Assembly (NCBI GenBank): GCA_007753675.1 | Contig: CP036432.1 | Coordinates: 10,015,381-10,079,380, forward strand | DNA from: Stieleria magnilauensis | Lineage (GTDB): Bacteria; Planctomycetota; Planctomycetia; Pirellulales; Pirellulaceae | DNA length: 64,000 nt | Direction: 5' to 3' | Part shown: positions 28,769 through 39,734 of the stretch, in pieces | How the letters are laid out: every line of letters begins with the position of its first letter | Numbering within the stretch: the first letter of the stretch is position 1 | Notes under the pieces: generated by a model | Told to the model about the DNA's origin: nothing | The model's input: only the letters and a program-made list of their open reading frames with translations | Databases searched by the model: none | Translations under genes and position numbers: made by a program

Positions 28769-29431
28769 AACGCTGTAAAGCATCTTTTAGCGGCAGGGCG
28801 CGAGGCCGATACCGCTCAATCGAGAAGCGAAAATGAAACACCATGGCTCCCCTCTCCCCCGATTCCTGACGAGCCTAAGCGAGTCAGGAATTGGGGGAGA
28901 GGGGCTGGGGGTGAGGGGGATTTATTCTGTGCGCCGTTGCTGGATAACGGCAACGATACGTTCTCGAACCCCGGTTGGATCTGGCGATATGTCGTGCGCT
29001 GGAATGCGAACTACATCAAATCGACTCAGCAGAAATCAACTGTGTATCGCACATCGGATACTCATTTCGAAACTTTCCTCGGGCGCAACCACGATTGCGC
29101 GGCATCAGCTAAACCGAGTTTTCAAATTCATTCGATCGGCCGCGCTGATCACGAGCAAACTCGGTGGCCTTGTGATTGCATCGTCCTGTCGTCATGCGGA
29201 TTCCCCCTCACCCCCAGCCCCTCTCCCCCAAACAAGCCTCTACTCGTCGCAACGTTTTCGCCTGCCAAAATCAGTTGGCGTGCATGATCAATCCGAATCG
29301 ATCAAGAGGCTTGTTCGGGGGAGAGGGGAGCCATTTTGGGGTAATTCGCTTCTCGATTTAGCGGTATTGGGCGCGAGCCCTCCGGTGTTTCGGTAACGAT
29401 GGGGAACCGAAGGGCTTGCGCCCGATACCGC
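28769..29431. mobile_element. Nested inverted-repeat element carrying a dead DUF559 gene
   Basis: Several inverted-repeat layers are centred on one remnant gene. Outer: ATACCGCT and AATCGAGAAGCGAA at 28809-28831, complementary to 29345-29367. Middle: 16 perfect bases GGCTCCCCTCTCCCCC at 28845-28860 with 29317-29332. Inner: 30 perfect bases at 28891-28920 with 29202-29231. Small hairpins sit inside each side (28861-28890; 29231-29240 with 29306-29315). Family arms GCGCGAGCCCTCCGGT are at both ends. No transposase is present, so any mobility would be non-autonomous. Together with short flanks it fills the 928-base gap between 28554 and 29483. Confidence 0.65.
28922..29195 (-). pseudogene. DUF559 endonuclease-like remnant
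   Basis: Translation from ATG 29195 gives MTTGRCNHKATEFARDQRGR then SNEFENSV and a TAG. In another frame follows RNRGCARGKFRNEYPMCDT, and a third segment gives FLLSRFDVVRIPAHDISP and VRERIVAVIQQRRTE ending at the TAA at 28922. These correspond to the start, the KFRRxxPIG block and the C-terminal VxRIPxxDI block of DUF559 (restriction-endonuclease-fold, Vsr-like) proteins. The central catalytic block is deleted and frames are broken, so it is dead. It lies exactly between the 30-bp inverted repeats. Confidence 0.65.
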
Positions 29432-29482
29432 GAACAGCTCGGCAAATGAACTTGCTTGCAATGCGGCAGCGGTTGGCCGACA

Positions 29483-32400
29483 ATGGTCTTCCCTCCCCCG
29501 CCCCGCCCCCGCCTTTGCAACGCCGCTGCAGTGACCCCACACCGAATCACCGCTGCCGTTTTCTTTCTGTCTTGGGCCATCGTTCTCGGCAGCCCCGCGC
29601 CGGCAGACAACCAACTGGAGTTCTTCGAAAAGAAGATCCGTCCGGTGCTGGTCAAGCACTGTTACGAGTGCCACTCCGCGGACTCGGATGAACTCGGTGG
29701 AAAGCTTCGCGTCGACAATCGCCAGTCGATGCTGGCCGGCGGCGAATCCGGTCCGGTGTTGTTGGCCGGCAGCCCGGACGAAAGTCTGATCATCCAAGCG
29801 CTGCGTTACGACGGATTGGAGATGCCGCCGGAGGAACCGCTGCCGGCAACGATCATCAAGGATTTCGAAACATGGGTTTCCCTCGGCGCGGTCGATCCCC
29901 GGGATCAGCCTCTCGCCGACGCTTCGTCTCGCGCCGAGCCCAACGCCGCCGACGATGAGTCTTTGTGGTCCTTTGTCCCCCGACAAGATCCGCCCGTGCC
30001 GTCGGTCAACGATTCCGATTGGGCTCGCGATTCGATCGACCGCTTCGTGTTGTCGTCGATGCGGCAGATCGGACTGCACCCGACCGATGACGCCGACCCA
30101 CGCAAACTCGTTCGTCGACTGTACCACGACTTGATCGGTCTGCGGCCGACACAAGCGGATATCGAAGCGTTCCTGGTCGACTTCGATCGCCACGGTGTCG
30201 AGGCGACGGCGCGTCTGGTGGACCGCCTGTTGAACAGTCCCCAGTACGGAGTCCGCTGGGGCCGGCACTGGTTGGACGTGGCCCGCTACGGGGAATCCAA
30301 CGGCGACGACGGGCTGGGACGCAATGCGACGTTCCCCAATGCCTGGCGGTACCGCGACTATGTGATCGAATCGTTTAATCAAGATGTACCTTATGACCGG
30401 TTCCTGACCGAACAAATCGCCGGGGACCTGTTGCCCGCGGCGACGGCCCAACAGCGGAACCGGCAACTGATCGCAACCGGTTTCTTGGCGATCGGGTCCA
30501 AACCGGCCGTCGCGATGAACAAGAACTTTGCGATGGATGTCGTCGACGACCAAATCAACGTCGTCTGCACCGGTGTGCTCGGGCTGAGCGTCGCTTGCGC
30601 CCGATGCCATGACCACAAACACGATCCGATTCCGACCAAAGACTACTACGCCCTGGCGGGAATCTTTCGGAGCACCGAGACGCTCTACGGCGCCGCTGGC
30701 AATGAGAAACTGACGGCGCCGCCGACGCCGCTGCACGAGTTGCACGCCGATCTGCAAGCAACCCGCAAACAGCCCGACCGCACGTCACCGCCGAAACTGC
30801 CGGCCGCCTACTCGGAATTCATCAACGCCCTCGAACCGAAACTTCACGCGACGCTGGAATCGAAACCTGACGAGCTGGTGCTCCAGGGCGAAGCGGATTT
30901 CTCGGCGGCAACCTTTGCCGAAGTGAACGACACGCGTTTCACCGGCCGATTCGATCAACCCACTGAATCGTACTCCGTTTCGTTTTGGTTCCGAAACGCA
31001 GTCAACAATGACGCGCGACCGATCACGGCGTACTTGTTCTCCCGCGCGGCCTTGGATGACAAAACGTTGCCCGGTGATCATCTGGGGATCGGCGGAAAGC
31101 ACGACAAGTCACGCTCAGGAAAACTGTTCGTGTTCAATGGCAACGTCAAGAAAACATCGATCGTCGGATCCACGGTGATCCCCCGCAACAGCTGGAACCA
31201 TGTCGCACTGGTGCGGGCCGGCAATCAAGTAAAAGTGTTCCTCAACGGTCGACTCGAAATCGCCAGCGAAATCGAGGCGACCTTTGCAACGTCACTCGAC
31301 TATTGCTTGGCCGCCCGCAGTGACAAGTTTGCGCCGCTGACGGGAAACATCGGCCAGTTCACGCTGTTGTCTCGCGCGCTGAGTGACGATGAGGTCATTG
31401 ATCTGCACCGGTCGTCGGGCCAACCGCGGGGCGTGCGTCCGTCTTCGCCACTGGGGTTTGCGATGGGCGTTCGTGAAAAGGCGAAACCGACCGATTGCAA
31501 GATCCACATCAACGGCGAGGGCACCAAACTCGGACCCTCGGTGACGCGCGGTGTTTTGACGGCCTATCGAAACGTCAGCGAAGACGGCTTCAACGACATC
31601 TCGATCACGATCGGCAGCGACCGTAGCGGCCGAGCGGAACTGGCCGAGTGGCTGACGCACCCCGACCACCCGCAAACCGCCCGCGTCATCGTCAACCGAA
31701 TCTGGATGCATCTGTTCGGCCGCGGCATCGTCACCACGCCCGATGACTTTGGTGTGTACGGTGCCCGCCCGTCGCACCCCGAATTGTTGGACCACTTGGC
31801 CAACCGATTCGTCCGCGAAGGTTGGTCGATCAAGCGGATGATCCGGGCGATTGTGTTGTCGCGAACGTACGGTCTGAGCAGCCTGGCCGACTCGGGGATG
31901 ACCGAACAGGATCCGGAAAACATTTGGTTGTCGCGACACGCTCGCAAACGGCTGGATGCGGAATCGCTGCGAGACAGCATGTTGCAAGCCAGTGGCCGGC
32001 TGGATTACGCCCCGGCAAAAGGTTCCGCGATCGAAACGTTGGACACGTTGATCAACTGGCCGCCGGGTGCCTCGACCGACCTGCACCGCCAGTCCCATCA
32101 CCGCAGTGTTTACCTTTGCATGCTGCGTCACGCGTCTCCACAAGAACTGGCCGCGTTTGATCTTCCCGATGGTGTCAGCGTGCGGGGCAAACGCGATGTC
32201 ACGACCTTGCCGACGCAATCGTTGTTCTTGATCAACAGCGTGTTTGCGGTGGAACAATCGCGTGAATTGGCCCGCCGGGTGCTCGATGATGACGTTCGCG
32301 ATGACGGAGATCGGCTGCGGGCCATTTTTTCCGCCGTGCTGGGGCGAGATCCCAGCGAATCAGAGCGGGACAGATCGTTCGCCTATCTGCGCACGACCGA

Positions 32401-32509
32401 AGCCACACTCGCGGGCGGCGACGAAGACCGGGACCGATGCCGATTGCATGCCTGGGCAAGTCTCGCCCAGGCCTTGATGACGACCAACGAATTCCGTTAC
32501 GTGGATTGA
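29483..32509 (+). CDS. PSD1-type planctomycete cytochrome (DUF1549/DUF1553) with LamG-like domain
   Basis: 1008 residues from ATG 29483; GTG 29531 (VTPHRITAAVFFLSWAIVLG) is an attractive alternative because the signal peptide begins there. Order: PSCyt1 haem module with CYECH near residue 60, DUF1549/PSCyt2 (VRRLYHDLIGLRPTQADI, RWGRHWLDVARYGESNGDDG, second motif CARCHDHKHDPIPTKDYY), a LamG/concanavalin-like sandwich at about 470-650, and DUF1553/PSD1 (NRIWMHLFGRGIVTTPDDFG, RRMDAE-like RKRLDAESLRDSML). Secreted. It is followed 12 bases later by its DUF1501 partner. These pairs are linked to polysaccharide use in planctomycetes; the reaction is not established. Confidence 0.88.
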   Translation: MVFPPPPRPRLCNAAAVTPHRITAAVFFLSWAIVLGSPAPADNQLEFFEKKIRPVLVKHCYECHSADSDELGGKLRVDNRQSMLAGGESGPVLLAGSPDESLIIQALRYDGLEMPPEEPLPATIIKDFETWVSLGAVDPRDQPLADASSRAEPNAADDESLWSFVPRQDPPVPSVNDSDWARDSIDRFVLSSMRQIGLHPTDDADPRKLVRRLYHDLIGLRPTQADIEAFLVDFDRHGVEATARLVDRLLNSPQYGVRWGRHWLDVARYGESNGDDGLGRNATFPNAWRYRDYVIESFNQDVPYDRFLTEQIAGDLLPAATAQQRNRQLIATGFLAIGSKPAVAMNKNFAMDVVDDQINVVCTGVLGLSVACARCHDHKHDPIPTKDYYALAGIFRSTETLYGAAGNEKLTAPPTPLHELHADLQATRKQPDRTSPPKLPAAYSEFINALEPKLHATLESKPDELVLQGEADFSAATFAEVNDTRFTGRFDQPTESYSVSFWFRNAVNNDARPITAYLFSRAALDDKTLPGDHLGIGGKHDKSRSGKLFVFNGNVKKTSIVGSTVIPRNSWNHVALVRAGNQVKVFLNGRLEIASEIEATFATSLDYCLAARSDKFAPLTGNIGQFTLLSRALSDDEVIDLHRSSGQPRGVRPSSPLGFAMGVREKAKPTDCKIHINGEGTKLGPSVTRGVLTAYRNVSEDGFNDISITIGSDRSGRAELAEWLTHPDHPQTARVIVNRIWMHLFGRGIVTTPDDFGVYGARPSHPELLDHLANRFVREGWSIKRMIRAIVLSRTYGLSSLADSGMTEQDPENIWLSRHARKRLDAESLRDSMLQASGRLDYAPAKGSAIETLDTLINWPPGASTDLHRQSHHRSVYLCMLRHASPQELAAFDLPDGVSVRGKRDVTTLPTQSLFLINSVFAVEQSRELARRVLDDDVRDDGDRLRAIFSAVLGRDPSESERDRSFAYLRTTEATLAGGDEDRDRCRLHAWASLAQALMTTNEFRYVD

Positions 32510-32521
32510 AAGAGAGCCGCC

Positions 32522-33850
32522 ATGATTTCACGTCGATCCATGCTGCAAACCGCTTCCTGTGGCTTTGGCTTTCTGTCCCTGCAAGCGCTGTTGCAGCAGT
32601 CGGCCGGCGCGTCCACCGAGGGGACAACGCCCCAGCTCGCGCGTGCCAAACGTGTCATCTTCCTCTGCATGAGCGGCGGTCCGGCGCAAATGGACACGTT
32701 CGATTACAAACCACAAACGGGAAACAAAAAACATCCGGGATCGGTTTTTGAGTTCCAACAGCGCGGCGAAAGCGGGTTGTGGGTGTCCGAGTTGATGCCC
32801 GAAACGGCCAGACACGCCGACCGATTGTGCGTCATCAACGGGATGTATTGTGACACCGGAAACCACGCCCAATCGTTCCTGCAACTCCACACCGGTGAGA
32901 AACTGCGAAAGCGTCCGAGCATGGGCTCGTGGATCTCGTACGGACTGGGCAGCGAGAACGCGGACCTGCCCAGCTTCGTCAGTTTGAATGCAGCCAAGCC
33001 GTCGGTCTACTCCAGCGAGTTCCTGCCCACGGAGTTCGCCGGCACACCGATCGGCACCAATGGCGAAGACATGTCGTTGGCGACCATCCGCGACATCTCG
33101 GGGAACCATTTGCCGGCCGAAGTCAAACGCAGCCAACTCGACTTCGTGCAATCGATGAACCGAGACCACTTGTCCGACCGAAACGGCGATGCGGCGCTCG
33201 AAGGCGTGATCGAATCGATGGAGCTTGCCTTTCGAATGCAAGCCGCGGCGCCGGAACTGCTCGATCTGAGCAACGAGACCGAAGCGACGTTGCGTCGCTA
33301 CCGCGTGGGCAAAAAGTTGTCGGTCGGAACCTGCCGACCGACCGACTTCGGCCGCCAATGTTTGTTGGCGCGGCGTTTGGCCGAATCCGGGGTGCGTTTC
33401 ATCGAAGTCAACCATGGCGGTTGGGACCAGCACAAGAATCACCGACGTGACTTGAAGGCGAATTGCGAAACCGTGGACGCACCGATCGCCGCTCTGTTGG
33501 AAGACCTGGCCGCACGAGGGTTGCTCGACGACACGTTGCTGGTCTGGGGCGGTGAATTCGGTCGGCCGGGATTGGTTCCCGATGACGGCAAAGACGAAAC
33601 CGGTCACAACTCAAAAGGGTTCACGTTCTGGCTGGCCGGCGGCGGCGTCAAAGGAGGACACGTGCACGGCCGAACCAGCGAAACCGGTGATCGGGCGGTC
33701 GAAGGCAAAGTTCACTTTCGAGACCTGCATGCCACCATCCTGCATCTGATGGGATTGCGGCACGATCAGCTGACCTATCACCACGGCGGACGAACGCATC
33801 GGCTGACCGGTCCCGACGACGCCAAGGTCGTCCACGAGTTGTTCGCATGA
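32522..33850 (+). CDS. DUF1501 family protein, partner of PSD1 (first pair)
   Basis: 442 residues. Twin-arginine-like start [16 protein letters not shown] suggests Tat export. DUF1501 (alkaline-phosphatase superfamily-like) landmarks: [65 protein letters not shown] (in parts), [13 protein letters not shown], and [17 protein letters not shown]. The usual GGEFGRTP reads GGEFGRPG here. The stop overlaps the next PSD1 start (ATGA at 33847-33850). Confidence 0.9.
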   Translation: MISRRSMLQTASCGFGFLSLQALLQQSAGASTEGTTPQLARAKRVIFLCMSGGPAQMDTFDYKPQTGNKKHPGSVFEFQQRGESGLWVSELMPETARHADRLCVINGMYCDTGNHAQSFLQLHTGEKLRKRPSMGSWISYGLGSENADLPSFVSLNAAKPSVYSSEFLPTEFAGTPIGTNGEDMSLATIRDISGNHLPAEVKRSQLDFVQSMNRDHLSDRNGDAALEGVIESMELAFRMQAAAPELLDLSNETEATLRRYRVGKKLSVGTCRPTDFGRQCLLARRLAESGVRFIEVNHGGWDQHKNHRRDLKANCETVDAPIAALLEDLAARGLLDDTLLVWGGEFGRPGLVPDDGKDETGHNSKGFTFWLAGGGVKGGHVHGRTSETGDRAVEGKVHFRDLHATILHLMGLRHDQLTYHHGGRTHRLTGPDDAKVVHELFA

Positions 33851-36834
33851 GACGATCGGCGTTTCAATTCGCAACGGGCGTCGGAACGCTCAAAGCCAGC
33901 GGCATGACGCTGAAAATTGCACCACGTCCACGAACGGGTTGCCAACGAGTTGTCGTTGCCATTGCCGCCGCCTGCACCCTGGTGCTGTTCGCGATGGCGT
34001 CCGACGTCACGGCCGCTCCGCCGATGTTCGAAGACGCCGTCGAAGCGGTGTTGGCAACTAAATGCGGCAAGTGCCATAGCGGCGAAGTTCAAAAAGGCGA
34101 ACTCGATCTTTCGTCGATGACCGGCGTGCGTCGGGGCGGTGAGTCCGGTGATCCATTGCTCGCCGAATCGATCGACGACAGCCGACTGTGGTCGGTGATT
34201 GCCGACGGGGAAATGCCGCCCGACGGCGAACCGCCACTCGACGCCGACGAACGAAAATCCATTCACACCTGGATCGAAGCCGGCGGCCATTCAAAAGTCG
34301 CGGCCGAATCGAAATCCGAAACCGTCGACCAGCACGACGTGCTGCCGATCCTCCTGCTCCGTTGCAACACCTGTCATGGACCGCGCATCCGACAAGCCGG
34401 CGTCGACCTTCGCAGCCGCGCCGCCATGATCGCCGGTGGTAAAAACGGACCGGCCATGATCCCCGGCGACGCCGATGCGAGCCCGATGATCCGGCGCATC
34501 GAAAGCCATGCCTGTCCGCCCAGTGAGTCTCTGTTGAAATTCTTTGTGCGGCGTCCAACCCAGGCCGAAACGCAGACATTGCGTCAGTGGATCGACGCCG
34601 GGGCGCCACTGGCCGGTGCAACACTGGCCGGTGCAACGCAAGCTTCTGATCCCGAGCCGTCCAGTCGTGCGGTCGCCGACGAAGACCGACAACACTGGGC
34701 GTTCCAGCCGCCGGTCGCAACAAGCCGTTTCCAATCGATTGACGCATTCATCCTCGACCGGCTTGCCGAGAACGATCTCACACTCGCCCCGACCGCCGAT
34801 CGCGACACGTTGATTCGACGTGCCCACGTCGATCTGATCGGTCTGCCGCCCAGCCCGGACGAGTACCTGTTCTGGCGCGATTCAGACGACCCGAATTGGT
34901 ATGCCCAGATGATCGATCGGTTGCTCGCGTCGAACCACTATGGGGAGCGATGGGGCCGCTATTGGTTGGATCTGGCCGGCTACGCGGATTCCGAAGGCGG
35001 CATCTCCGCCGACCCGATTCGCAAGGTTGCATGGAAATACCGCGACTACGTCATCCGGGCGTTCAACGACGACAAGCCCTACGACCAATTCCTACTGGAG
35101 CAACTCGCCGGTGACGAACTGGTCGACTATCAAAACGCCGACACCGTCACCGATGCCATCGTCGACCAGCTGATCGCCACCGGATTCCTGCGGATGGGAA
35201 TCGACGAGACCGGGTCGCGCACGATGAACTTCGTCCCCGAGCGGCTGAAAGTCATCAGCGACGCAATCACCGTCGTCAGCGAAGGGCTGATGGGTTTGAC
35301 GATGGAATGCGCACGTTGCCATTCGCACAAGTACGACCCGATTCCCCATCGCGACTACTACCGGCTTAAGGCGGTGTTCCAAGGCGCGCTGGACGAACAT
35401 GACTGGGACAGCTTCAAGACACGAACATTGAACGTCGCCACACCCGAGCACCGGCGCAAGGTCGCCGAGAAAAATCCGCCGCTGGAAAAACAGATCAAAC
35501 AACTGCAAGGCCAACAAAAACAATGGACGGCCGACTTGCAGTTGCAGCTGTTGCGCGATCACTATCCCGATCAATCCGAAGACGACAACCGGGCGACGTT
35601 GAACGCGTTGAAGAAAGCCGACAACAATCGCACGCTGAAGCAAAAGATCTTGGTCGAACGACTTGTCAAAGCCGAACTGCGTCCCGATTCCCACCAATCC
35701 GAGCGCGTCCTTTCGCTGCGGCAACAGATCGAAGACGCCGATCGCCAAATTGATCGTGTGCGGCGCAAGATGGCTCCACCGCTCGCGATTCGGGCGCTCT
35801 GGGACCTCGGACGTCCCTCACCGACCTACGTGTTGAGACGCGGTGAACACGACAAGCCCGGCGATCCGGTGGCTGCCGGCGTGCCCGCGGTGCTGACCGA
35901 CCAACGCAATCCGTTCGTCGTCACGCCCCCGTTCCCCGACGGCACCGCCAAGACCGGCCGCCGACTCGCGCTGGCACGCTGGTTGACCAACCCCAATCAC
36001 CCGCTGACCGCGCGCGTGATGGTCAACCGAATCTGGCACCACCATTTCGGAACCGGATTGGTCAAGGACCTGGAAAACTTTGGCGTCCAGGGTGAGCGTC
36101 CTTCGCACCCCGAGTTGCTCGACTGGTTGGCGATCGAATTCATCCGACGTGGCTGGAGCATCAAGGAGATGCATCGGCTGATCATGAATTCGCGCGTCTA
36201 CCAACAATCCAGTCAGGTTACCGAACGAGCGCACCAAGTCGATCCGCAAAACCGACTCCTCTCGCACATGAACCTGCGTCGCATGGATGCCGAAGCGCTG
36301 CGTGATTCGCTGCTTGCGATCGCCGGCCGACTGGACACCACGCCGGGCGGACTCCCCGACACCGTCTCCATCGATCGCGACGGCTTGGTCAGCGCCAATG
36401 CGACCGACGGTGGCGGCTGGCGGCGAAGCGTTTACCTGCAATACCGGCGGACCGAAATCCCGACGATGATGGACACGTTTGATTATCCTCAAATGGGTCC
36501 CAACTGTTTGTCGCGAAACGTGTCCACGGTCTCTCCCCAGGCGCTCATGCTGATGAACAACGGCCGCGTCCGAGAGCTAGCCGCCGCGATGGCCCGCCGC
36601 GTCGAAACCATCGTTGGTGACAAGAACAGCGATGACGACGACAGCAACGACGAAGCAACAGTCGAGACAGTTTACCAGTTGGCCTTGTCCAGATCTCCCA
36701 GCGATCGCGAACGGACACTGGGCACCGAGTCGTTGCAACAGCTGCGGTCGGCTTGGGGAGACAATTCGGCCAAAGCACTGGAAACGTATTGCCACACGAT
36801 CTTGAATTCCGCTTCGTTCCTCTATGTGGATTAA
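33847..36834 (+). CDS. PSD1-type planctomycete cytochrome with two N-terminal haem modules
   Basis: 995 residues. The signal sequence begins late ([25 protein letters not shown], about 35-58). There are two cytochrome-type modules (CGKCH near 75, CNTCH near 175), then DUF1549 ([59 protein letters not shown]), a coiled-coil insertion ([20 protein letters not shown]...), and DUF1553 ([41 protein letters not shown]). Three CxxCH motifs could each bind haem c. It is translationally coupled to both DUF1501 genes around it, making a four-gene block of two cytochrome/DUF1501 pairs. Confidence 0.9.
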   Translation: MRRSAFQFATGVGTLKASGMTLKIAPRPRTGCQRVVVAIAAACTLVLFAMASDVTAAPPMFEDAVEAVLATKCGKCHSGEVQKGELDLSSMTGVRRGGESGDPLLAESIDDSRLWSVIADGEMPPDGEPPLDADERKSIHTWIEAGGHSKVAAESKSETVDQHDVLPILLLRCNTCHGPRIRQAGVDLRSRAAMIAGGKNGPAMIPGDADASPMIRRIESHACPPSESLLKFFVRRPTQAETQTLRQWIDAGAPLAGATLAGATQASDPEPSSRAVADEDRQHWAFQPPVATSRFQSIDAFILDRLAENDLTLAPTADRDTLIRRAHVDLIGLPPSPDEYLFWRDSDDPNWYAQMIDRLLASNHYGERWGRYWLDLAGYADSEGGISADPIRKVAWKYRDYVIRAFNDDKPYDQFLLEQLAGDELVDYQNADTVTDAIVDQLIATGFLRMGIDETGSRTMNFVPERLKVISDAITVVSEGLMGLTMECARCHSHKYDPIPHRDYYRLKAVFQGALDEHDWDSFKTRTLNVATPEHRRKVAEKNPPLEKQIKQLQGQQKQWTADLQLQLLRDHYPDQSEDDNRATLNALKKADNNRTLKQKILVERLVKAELRPDSHQSERVLSLRQQIEDADRQIDRVRRKMAPPLAIRALWDLGRPSPTYVLRRGEHDKPGDPVAAGVPAVLTDQRNPFVVTPPFPDGTAKTGRRLALARWLTNPNHPLTARVMVNRIWHHHFGTGLVKDLENFGVQGERPSHPELLDWLAIEFIRRGWSIKEMHRLIMNSRVYQQSSQVTERAHQVDPQNRLLSHMNLRRMDAEALRDSLLAIAGRLDTTPGGLPDTVSIDRDGLVSANATDGGGWRRSVYLQYRRTEIPTMMDTFDYPQMGPNCLSRNVSTVSPQALMLMNNGRVRELAAAMARRVETIVGDKNSDDDDSNDEATVETVYQLALSRSPSDRERTLGTESLQQLRSAWGDNSAKALETYCHTILNSASFLYVD

Positions 36835-36837
36835 GGA

Positions 36838-38298
36838 ATGAATCAGCCGACACAAAGCCGCCGTGATTTTTTTGCCCGAACCAGTGACGGCCTGCTCGGC
36901 GCCGCGCTGGCCCAGATGCTCGGTGCGGATTTCTTTGGCCAGAGCGCCACAGCGTCTGACGATGCCCTCCCACCCCATGGCAGCGGAATCTATGACCTGA
37001 CCCCCAAACCCGTTCACCATCCCGCCACCGCCAAGTCGGTCATCCAGCTGTTCATGAACGGCGGGCCGAGTCAAATGGATCTGTTTGATCCCAAGCCATT
37101 GCTGGGCAAGATGGACGGCCAACCCTACCCGGGAAATGTCGAAGAGATCGGCAACACGGGTACGTCTGACGTCGGCGTCATGCTGGGAGGCAAATACAAG
37201 TTCGATCGGCACGGCGAGTCCGGGATGTGGATGGCGGACGTCTTGCCCCACACCGCACAGATGGCCGACGACCTTTGCATGATCCATTCGATGTGGACCG
37301 ACCACCCCAACCACGACAACGCACTCTACAAGATCCACAGCGGTCGTCTATTCATGGGCTATCCGACGCTGGGTGCCTGGACGGTTTATGGACTCGGTTC
37401 AGAGAATCAAAACCTTCCCGCCTACGTCGTGCTTTCCGATCCGCTGGGGCTACCGAAAAACGGCACCCGCAACTGGACCGCGGGATTTCTGCCGCCGGTG
37501 TACCAGGGAACGCCGTTCCGGCCCACCGGATCCCCGATCCTGAACTTGAAACCACAATTCGATCAACCCGACGCGGTGACCGAAACGGCGCGGGACCTGC
37601 TGAAACAACTCGACCAGCATCATCGAAACGATCGCCAATACGACGCACAACTGGATGCCCGGATCCAATCGTATGGACTGGCCGCACGGATGCAACTTTC
37701 CGCCAGCGAGGCGCTGGACCTGTCCGGCGAAACGGCAGAAACGCTGTCAATGTATGGCGTGGGCGCCGCACCGACGGACTCCTTTGCCCGACGTTGTCTG
37801 TTGGCCCGGCGATTGGTCGAGCGCGGTGTCCGCTACGTACAGATTTTCCTGGAAGAACAACCCTGGGACAGCCACGTCGACTTGGAAGACAACCACCGCG
37901 CCGCATGTGAACGCACGGACCGACCGGTCGCGGCGCTGCTCAAGGATCTCAAACGCAGCGGGATGCTCGATTCAACCCTGGTGATCTGGGGCGGCGAATT
38001 CGGTCGCACGCCCACGTCGCAGCGTAGCGGCGACCTTTACACCGGCCGCGATCACAACATGCAAGCCTTCACGTCCTGGATGGCCGGTGGCGGGATCAAG
38101 GGAGGAACCAGCTATGGAAAGACCGACGAATTCGGGCACAAGGTGATCGAAGATCCCGTCAGCGTCCACGATTTCCACGCCACCATCTTGCACGCCCTGG
38201 GGCTGCACCATCAAAAGCTGTTCTTCAACAGAAGCGGCCTGGAAGAACGTCTGACCGGCGTTCAACCGCCGAGAGTCGTGCATGAAATCCTGGCGTGA
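36838..38298 (+). CDS. DUF1501 family protein, partner of PSD1 (second pair)
   Basis: 486 residues, starting three bases after the PSD1 stop. Tat-like N-terminus (TQSRRDFFARTSDGLLGAAL). Conserved blocks: KSVIQLFMNGGPSQMDLFDPKP, IHSMWTDHPNHDNALYKIHSG (in parts), FARRCLLARRLVERGVRYVQIF, LVIWGGEFGRTPTSQ, GRDHNMQAFTSWMAGGGIKG and HDFHATILHALGLHHQKLFF. All standard motifs are present. Expected to be exported and to act with the preceding cytochrome. Confidence 0.92.
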   Translation: MNQPTQSRRDFFARTSDGLLGAALAQMLGADFFGQSATASDDALPPHGSGIYDLTPKPVHHPATAKSVIQLFMNGGPSQMDLFDPKPLLGKMDGQPYPGNVEEIGNTGTSDVGVMLGGKYKFDRHGESGMWMADVLPHTAQMADDLCMIHSMWTDHPNHDNALYKIHSGRLFMGYPTLGAWTVYGLGSENQNLPAYVVLSDPLGLPKNGTRNWTAGFLPPVYQGTPFRPTGSPILNLKPQFDQPDAVTETARDLLKQLDQHHRNDRQYDAQLDARIQSYGLAARMQLSASEALDLSGETAETLSMYGVGAAPTDSFARRCLLARRLVERGVRYVQIFLEEQPWDSHVDLEDNHRAACERTDRPVAALLKDLKRSGMLDSTLVIWGGEFGRTPTSQRSGDLYTGRDHNMQAFTSWMAGGGIKGGTSYGKTDEFGHKVIEDPVSVHDFHATILHALGLHHQKLFFNRSGLEERLTGVQPPRVVHEILA

Positions 38299-38423
38299 CT
38301 CGAGGAAGGCGTGACAGCGAATCATGTCGGCGCCCCGATCTTCCCGAAGGTGTCGCTGCGTTTCCTTCCGGCTACTCGCTTTCGTCCCTTCGGATACTGG
38401 CTTCCCTCCCCGCGGGATCCGTT

Positions 38424-39572
38424 TCACTCCGCCGCGTACAGGTTCGCAAAGTCAACCGGCCCCGATGGCGACAGCACCAGTTTGCCGCTCGCACCGTCGG
38501 CGGCGGTGACTGAAACGACCGGTTGTCCGTTCAGATTCACGATTCGCTTGCCGTCTTTGGCGACCACTTCGATGCGGTTCCAACGACCCGGTTTTTCCAA
38601 GAGTTTCGCGTACGCCGAATCCGCCAGATCGATTTGCACGTCTTCGCCCGCCTGGATCACGACGTTGCTGTCGGTTTCTTTCAAACGCACATCCACGACG
38701 AAGCTTGCGTGATCAAAGGAACGCGTCGTCGTCAGTGTTCCCGTGGTCCCTTCGGCGGCTTCAAACGCGAGCACCCAATCCTTGACGTTCCAGCGAGACA
38801 CATCGTCCGCCTCCCAGCCGTTCAAGTTCAATCCGGTGTACAGCGAATGGTAGCCGCGGTCGGCGATCGCAATCTGGTCAGCCGGCACATCACCGCCGGG
38901 CAGTTCCTTGATTCGGACGTTGCGGTATTCAACCACGCCGCCCTCGGATTCCAAACAAATGTATCCCTTTCGCGGGACACAGTCCTTTCCGCGCGTGACG
39001 ACCGTGCCGTTGACGGCCAGCGAGATCTCGCCGTCACGGCATTCGATCCGGTAGTGGTTCCACTGCGGACTCGGCTTGGAGAGATTCTCGGTCGGGAAGG
39101 CGCGGCTGCCACCACGTCCATTGATCGGTGTCATCGTCGCCCCGTGAATCGGAAAGATGTCACCGTGCGTGGTGTGGCTTCTGGTGTTGCCGTAGGCGTT
39201 CTCGAGCACCTGCACTTCGATCCCGCGATGGAACGGCACGCCACGCGCCGTGATGTCATCGGCCCAGACGAACACGCCGGCGTTTCCCCGTGGCACCAGA
39301 TGCCGCCACTCCAGTTCCATCACAAAATCCTGGTACATCTTCGCCGTTCGAATCTCGCCGATCGGTTTGCCGGTACAGTACAACACGCCGTCGTCGAACC
39401 GCCATGTTTCTTCCGGCGTGTTGGTTCGCACCCAGCCGCTCAATTCGGCGTCGGTGAACATCGGTTGGAATCCATCTTGTCCGAGCGCCGCTGAGTGCGA
39501 CATCAGGCCGTGCGAAAGAAAACCGAGCAGGAGGAGGCACGAGGGTGCAACCGAACGGTGCAGCTGATTCAT
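38424..39572 (-). CDS. Secreted 3-keto-disaccharide hydrolase family (DUF1080) protein, two domains
   Basis: 382 residues with a signal peptide (LLLLGFLSHGLMSHSAALG). The first jelly-roll domain shows the DUF1080 pattern: PMFTDAELSGWVR, ETWRFDDGVLYCTGKPIGEI, MELEWRHLVPRGNAGVFVWA, EVQVLENAYGNTRSHTTHGD and RNVRIKELPG. A second, shorter domain (YTGLNLNGWEADDVSRWNVKD ... VVSVTAADGASGKLVLSP) repeats the fold less clearly. Related proteins act on 3-keto-glycosides. It is convergent with the DUF1501/PSD1 block; 38299-38423 between them holds no gene. Confidence 0.88.
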   Translation of the reverse strand: MNQLHRSVAPSCLLLLGFLSHGLMSHSAALGQDGFQPMFTDAELSGWVRTNTPEETWRFDDGVLYCTGKPIGEIRTAKMYQDFVMELEWRHLVPRGNAGVFVWADDITARGVPFHRGIEVQVLENAYGNTRSHTTHGDIFPIHGATMTPINGRGGSRAFPTENLSKPSPQWNHYRIECRDGEISLAVNGTVVTRGKDCVPRKGYICLESEGGVVEYRNVRIKELPGGDVPADQIAIADRGYHSLYTGLNLNGWEADDVSRWNVKDWVLAFEAAEGTTGTLTTTRSFDHASFVVDVRLKETDSNVVIQAGEDVQIDLADSAYAKLLEKPGRWNRIEVVAKDGKRIVNLNGQPVVSVTAADGASGKLVLSPSGPVDFANLYAAE

Positions 39573-39734
39573 GGTGTTGAACGTCGTTTCAGGTGAGGAT
39601 GGTGGCGTGCGGTGCGCGCCCGCCGGGTAGGGACGATCATTCTAGCGGAAATCGGGCGTCCCGCTGTGGTGACCGGACGGCGTGACCGGACGGCGAGATC
39701 GGTTTTCAGCCTGTCGATTTTGATGCCACGGCAG

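Noticed and set aside
28850-29340. Insertion sequence with a transposase
   Set aside because: No transposase frame exists between the inverted repeats; only the DUF559 remnant is found.
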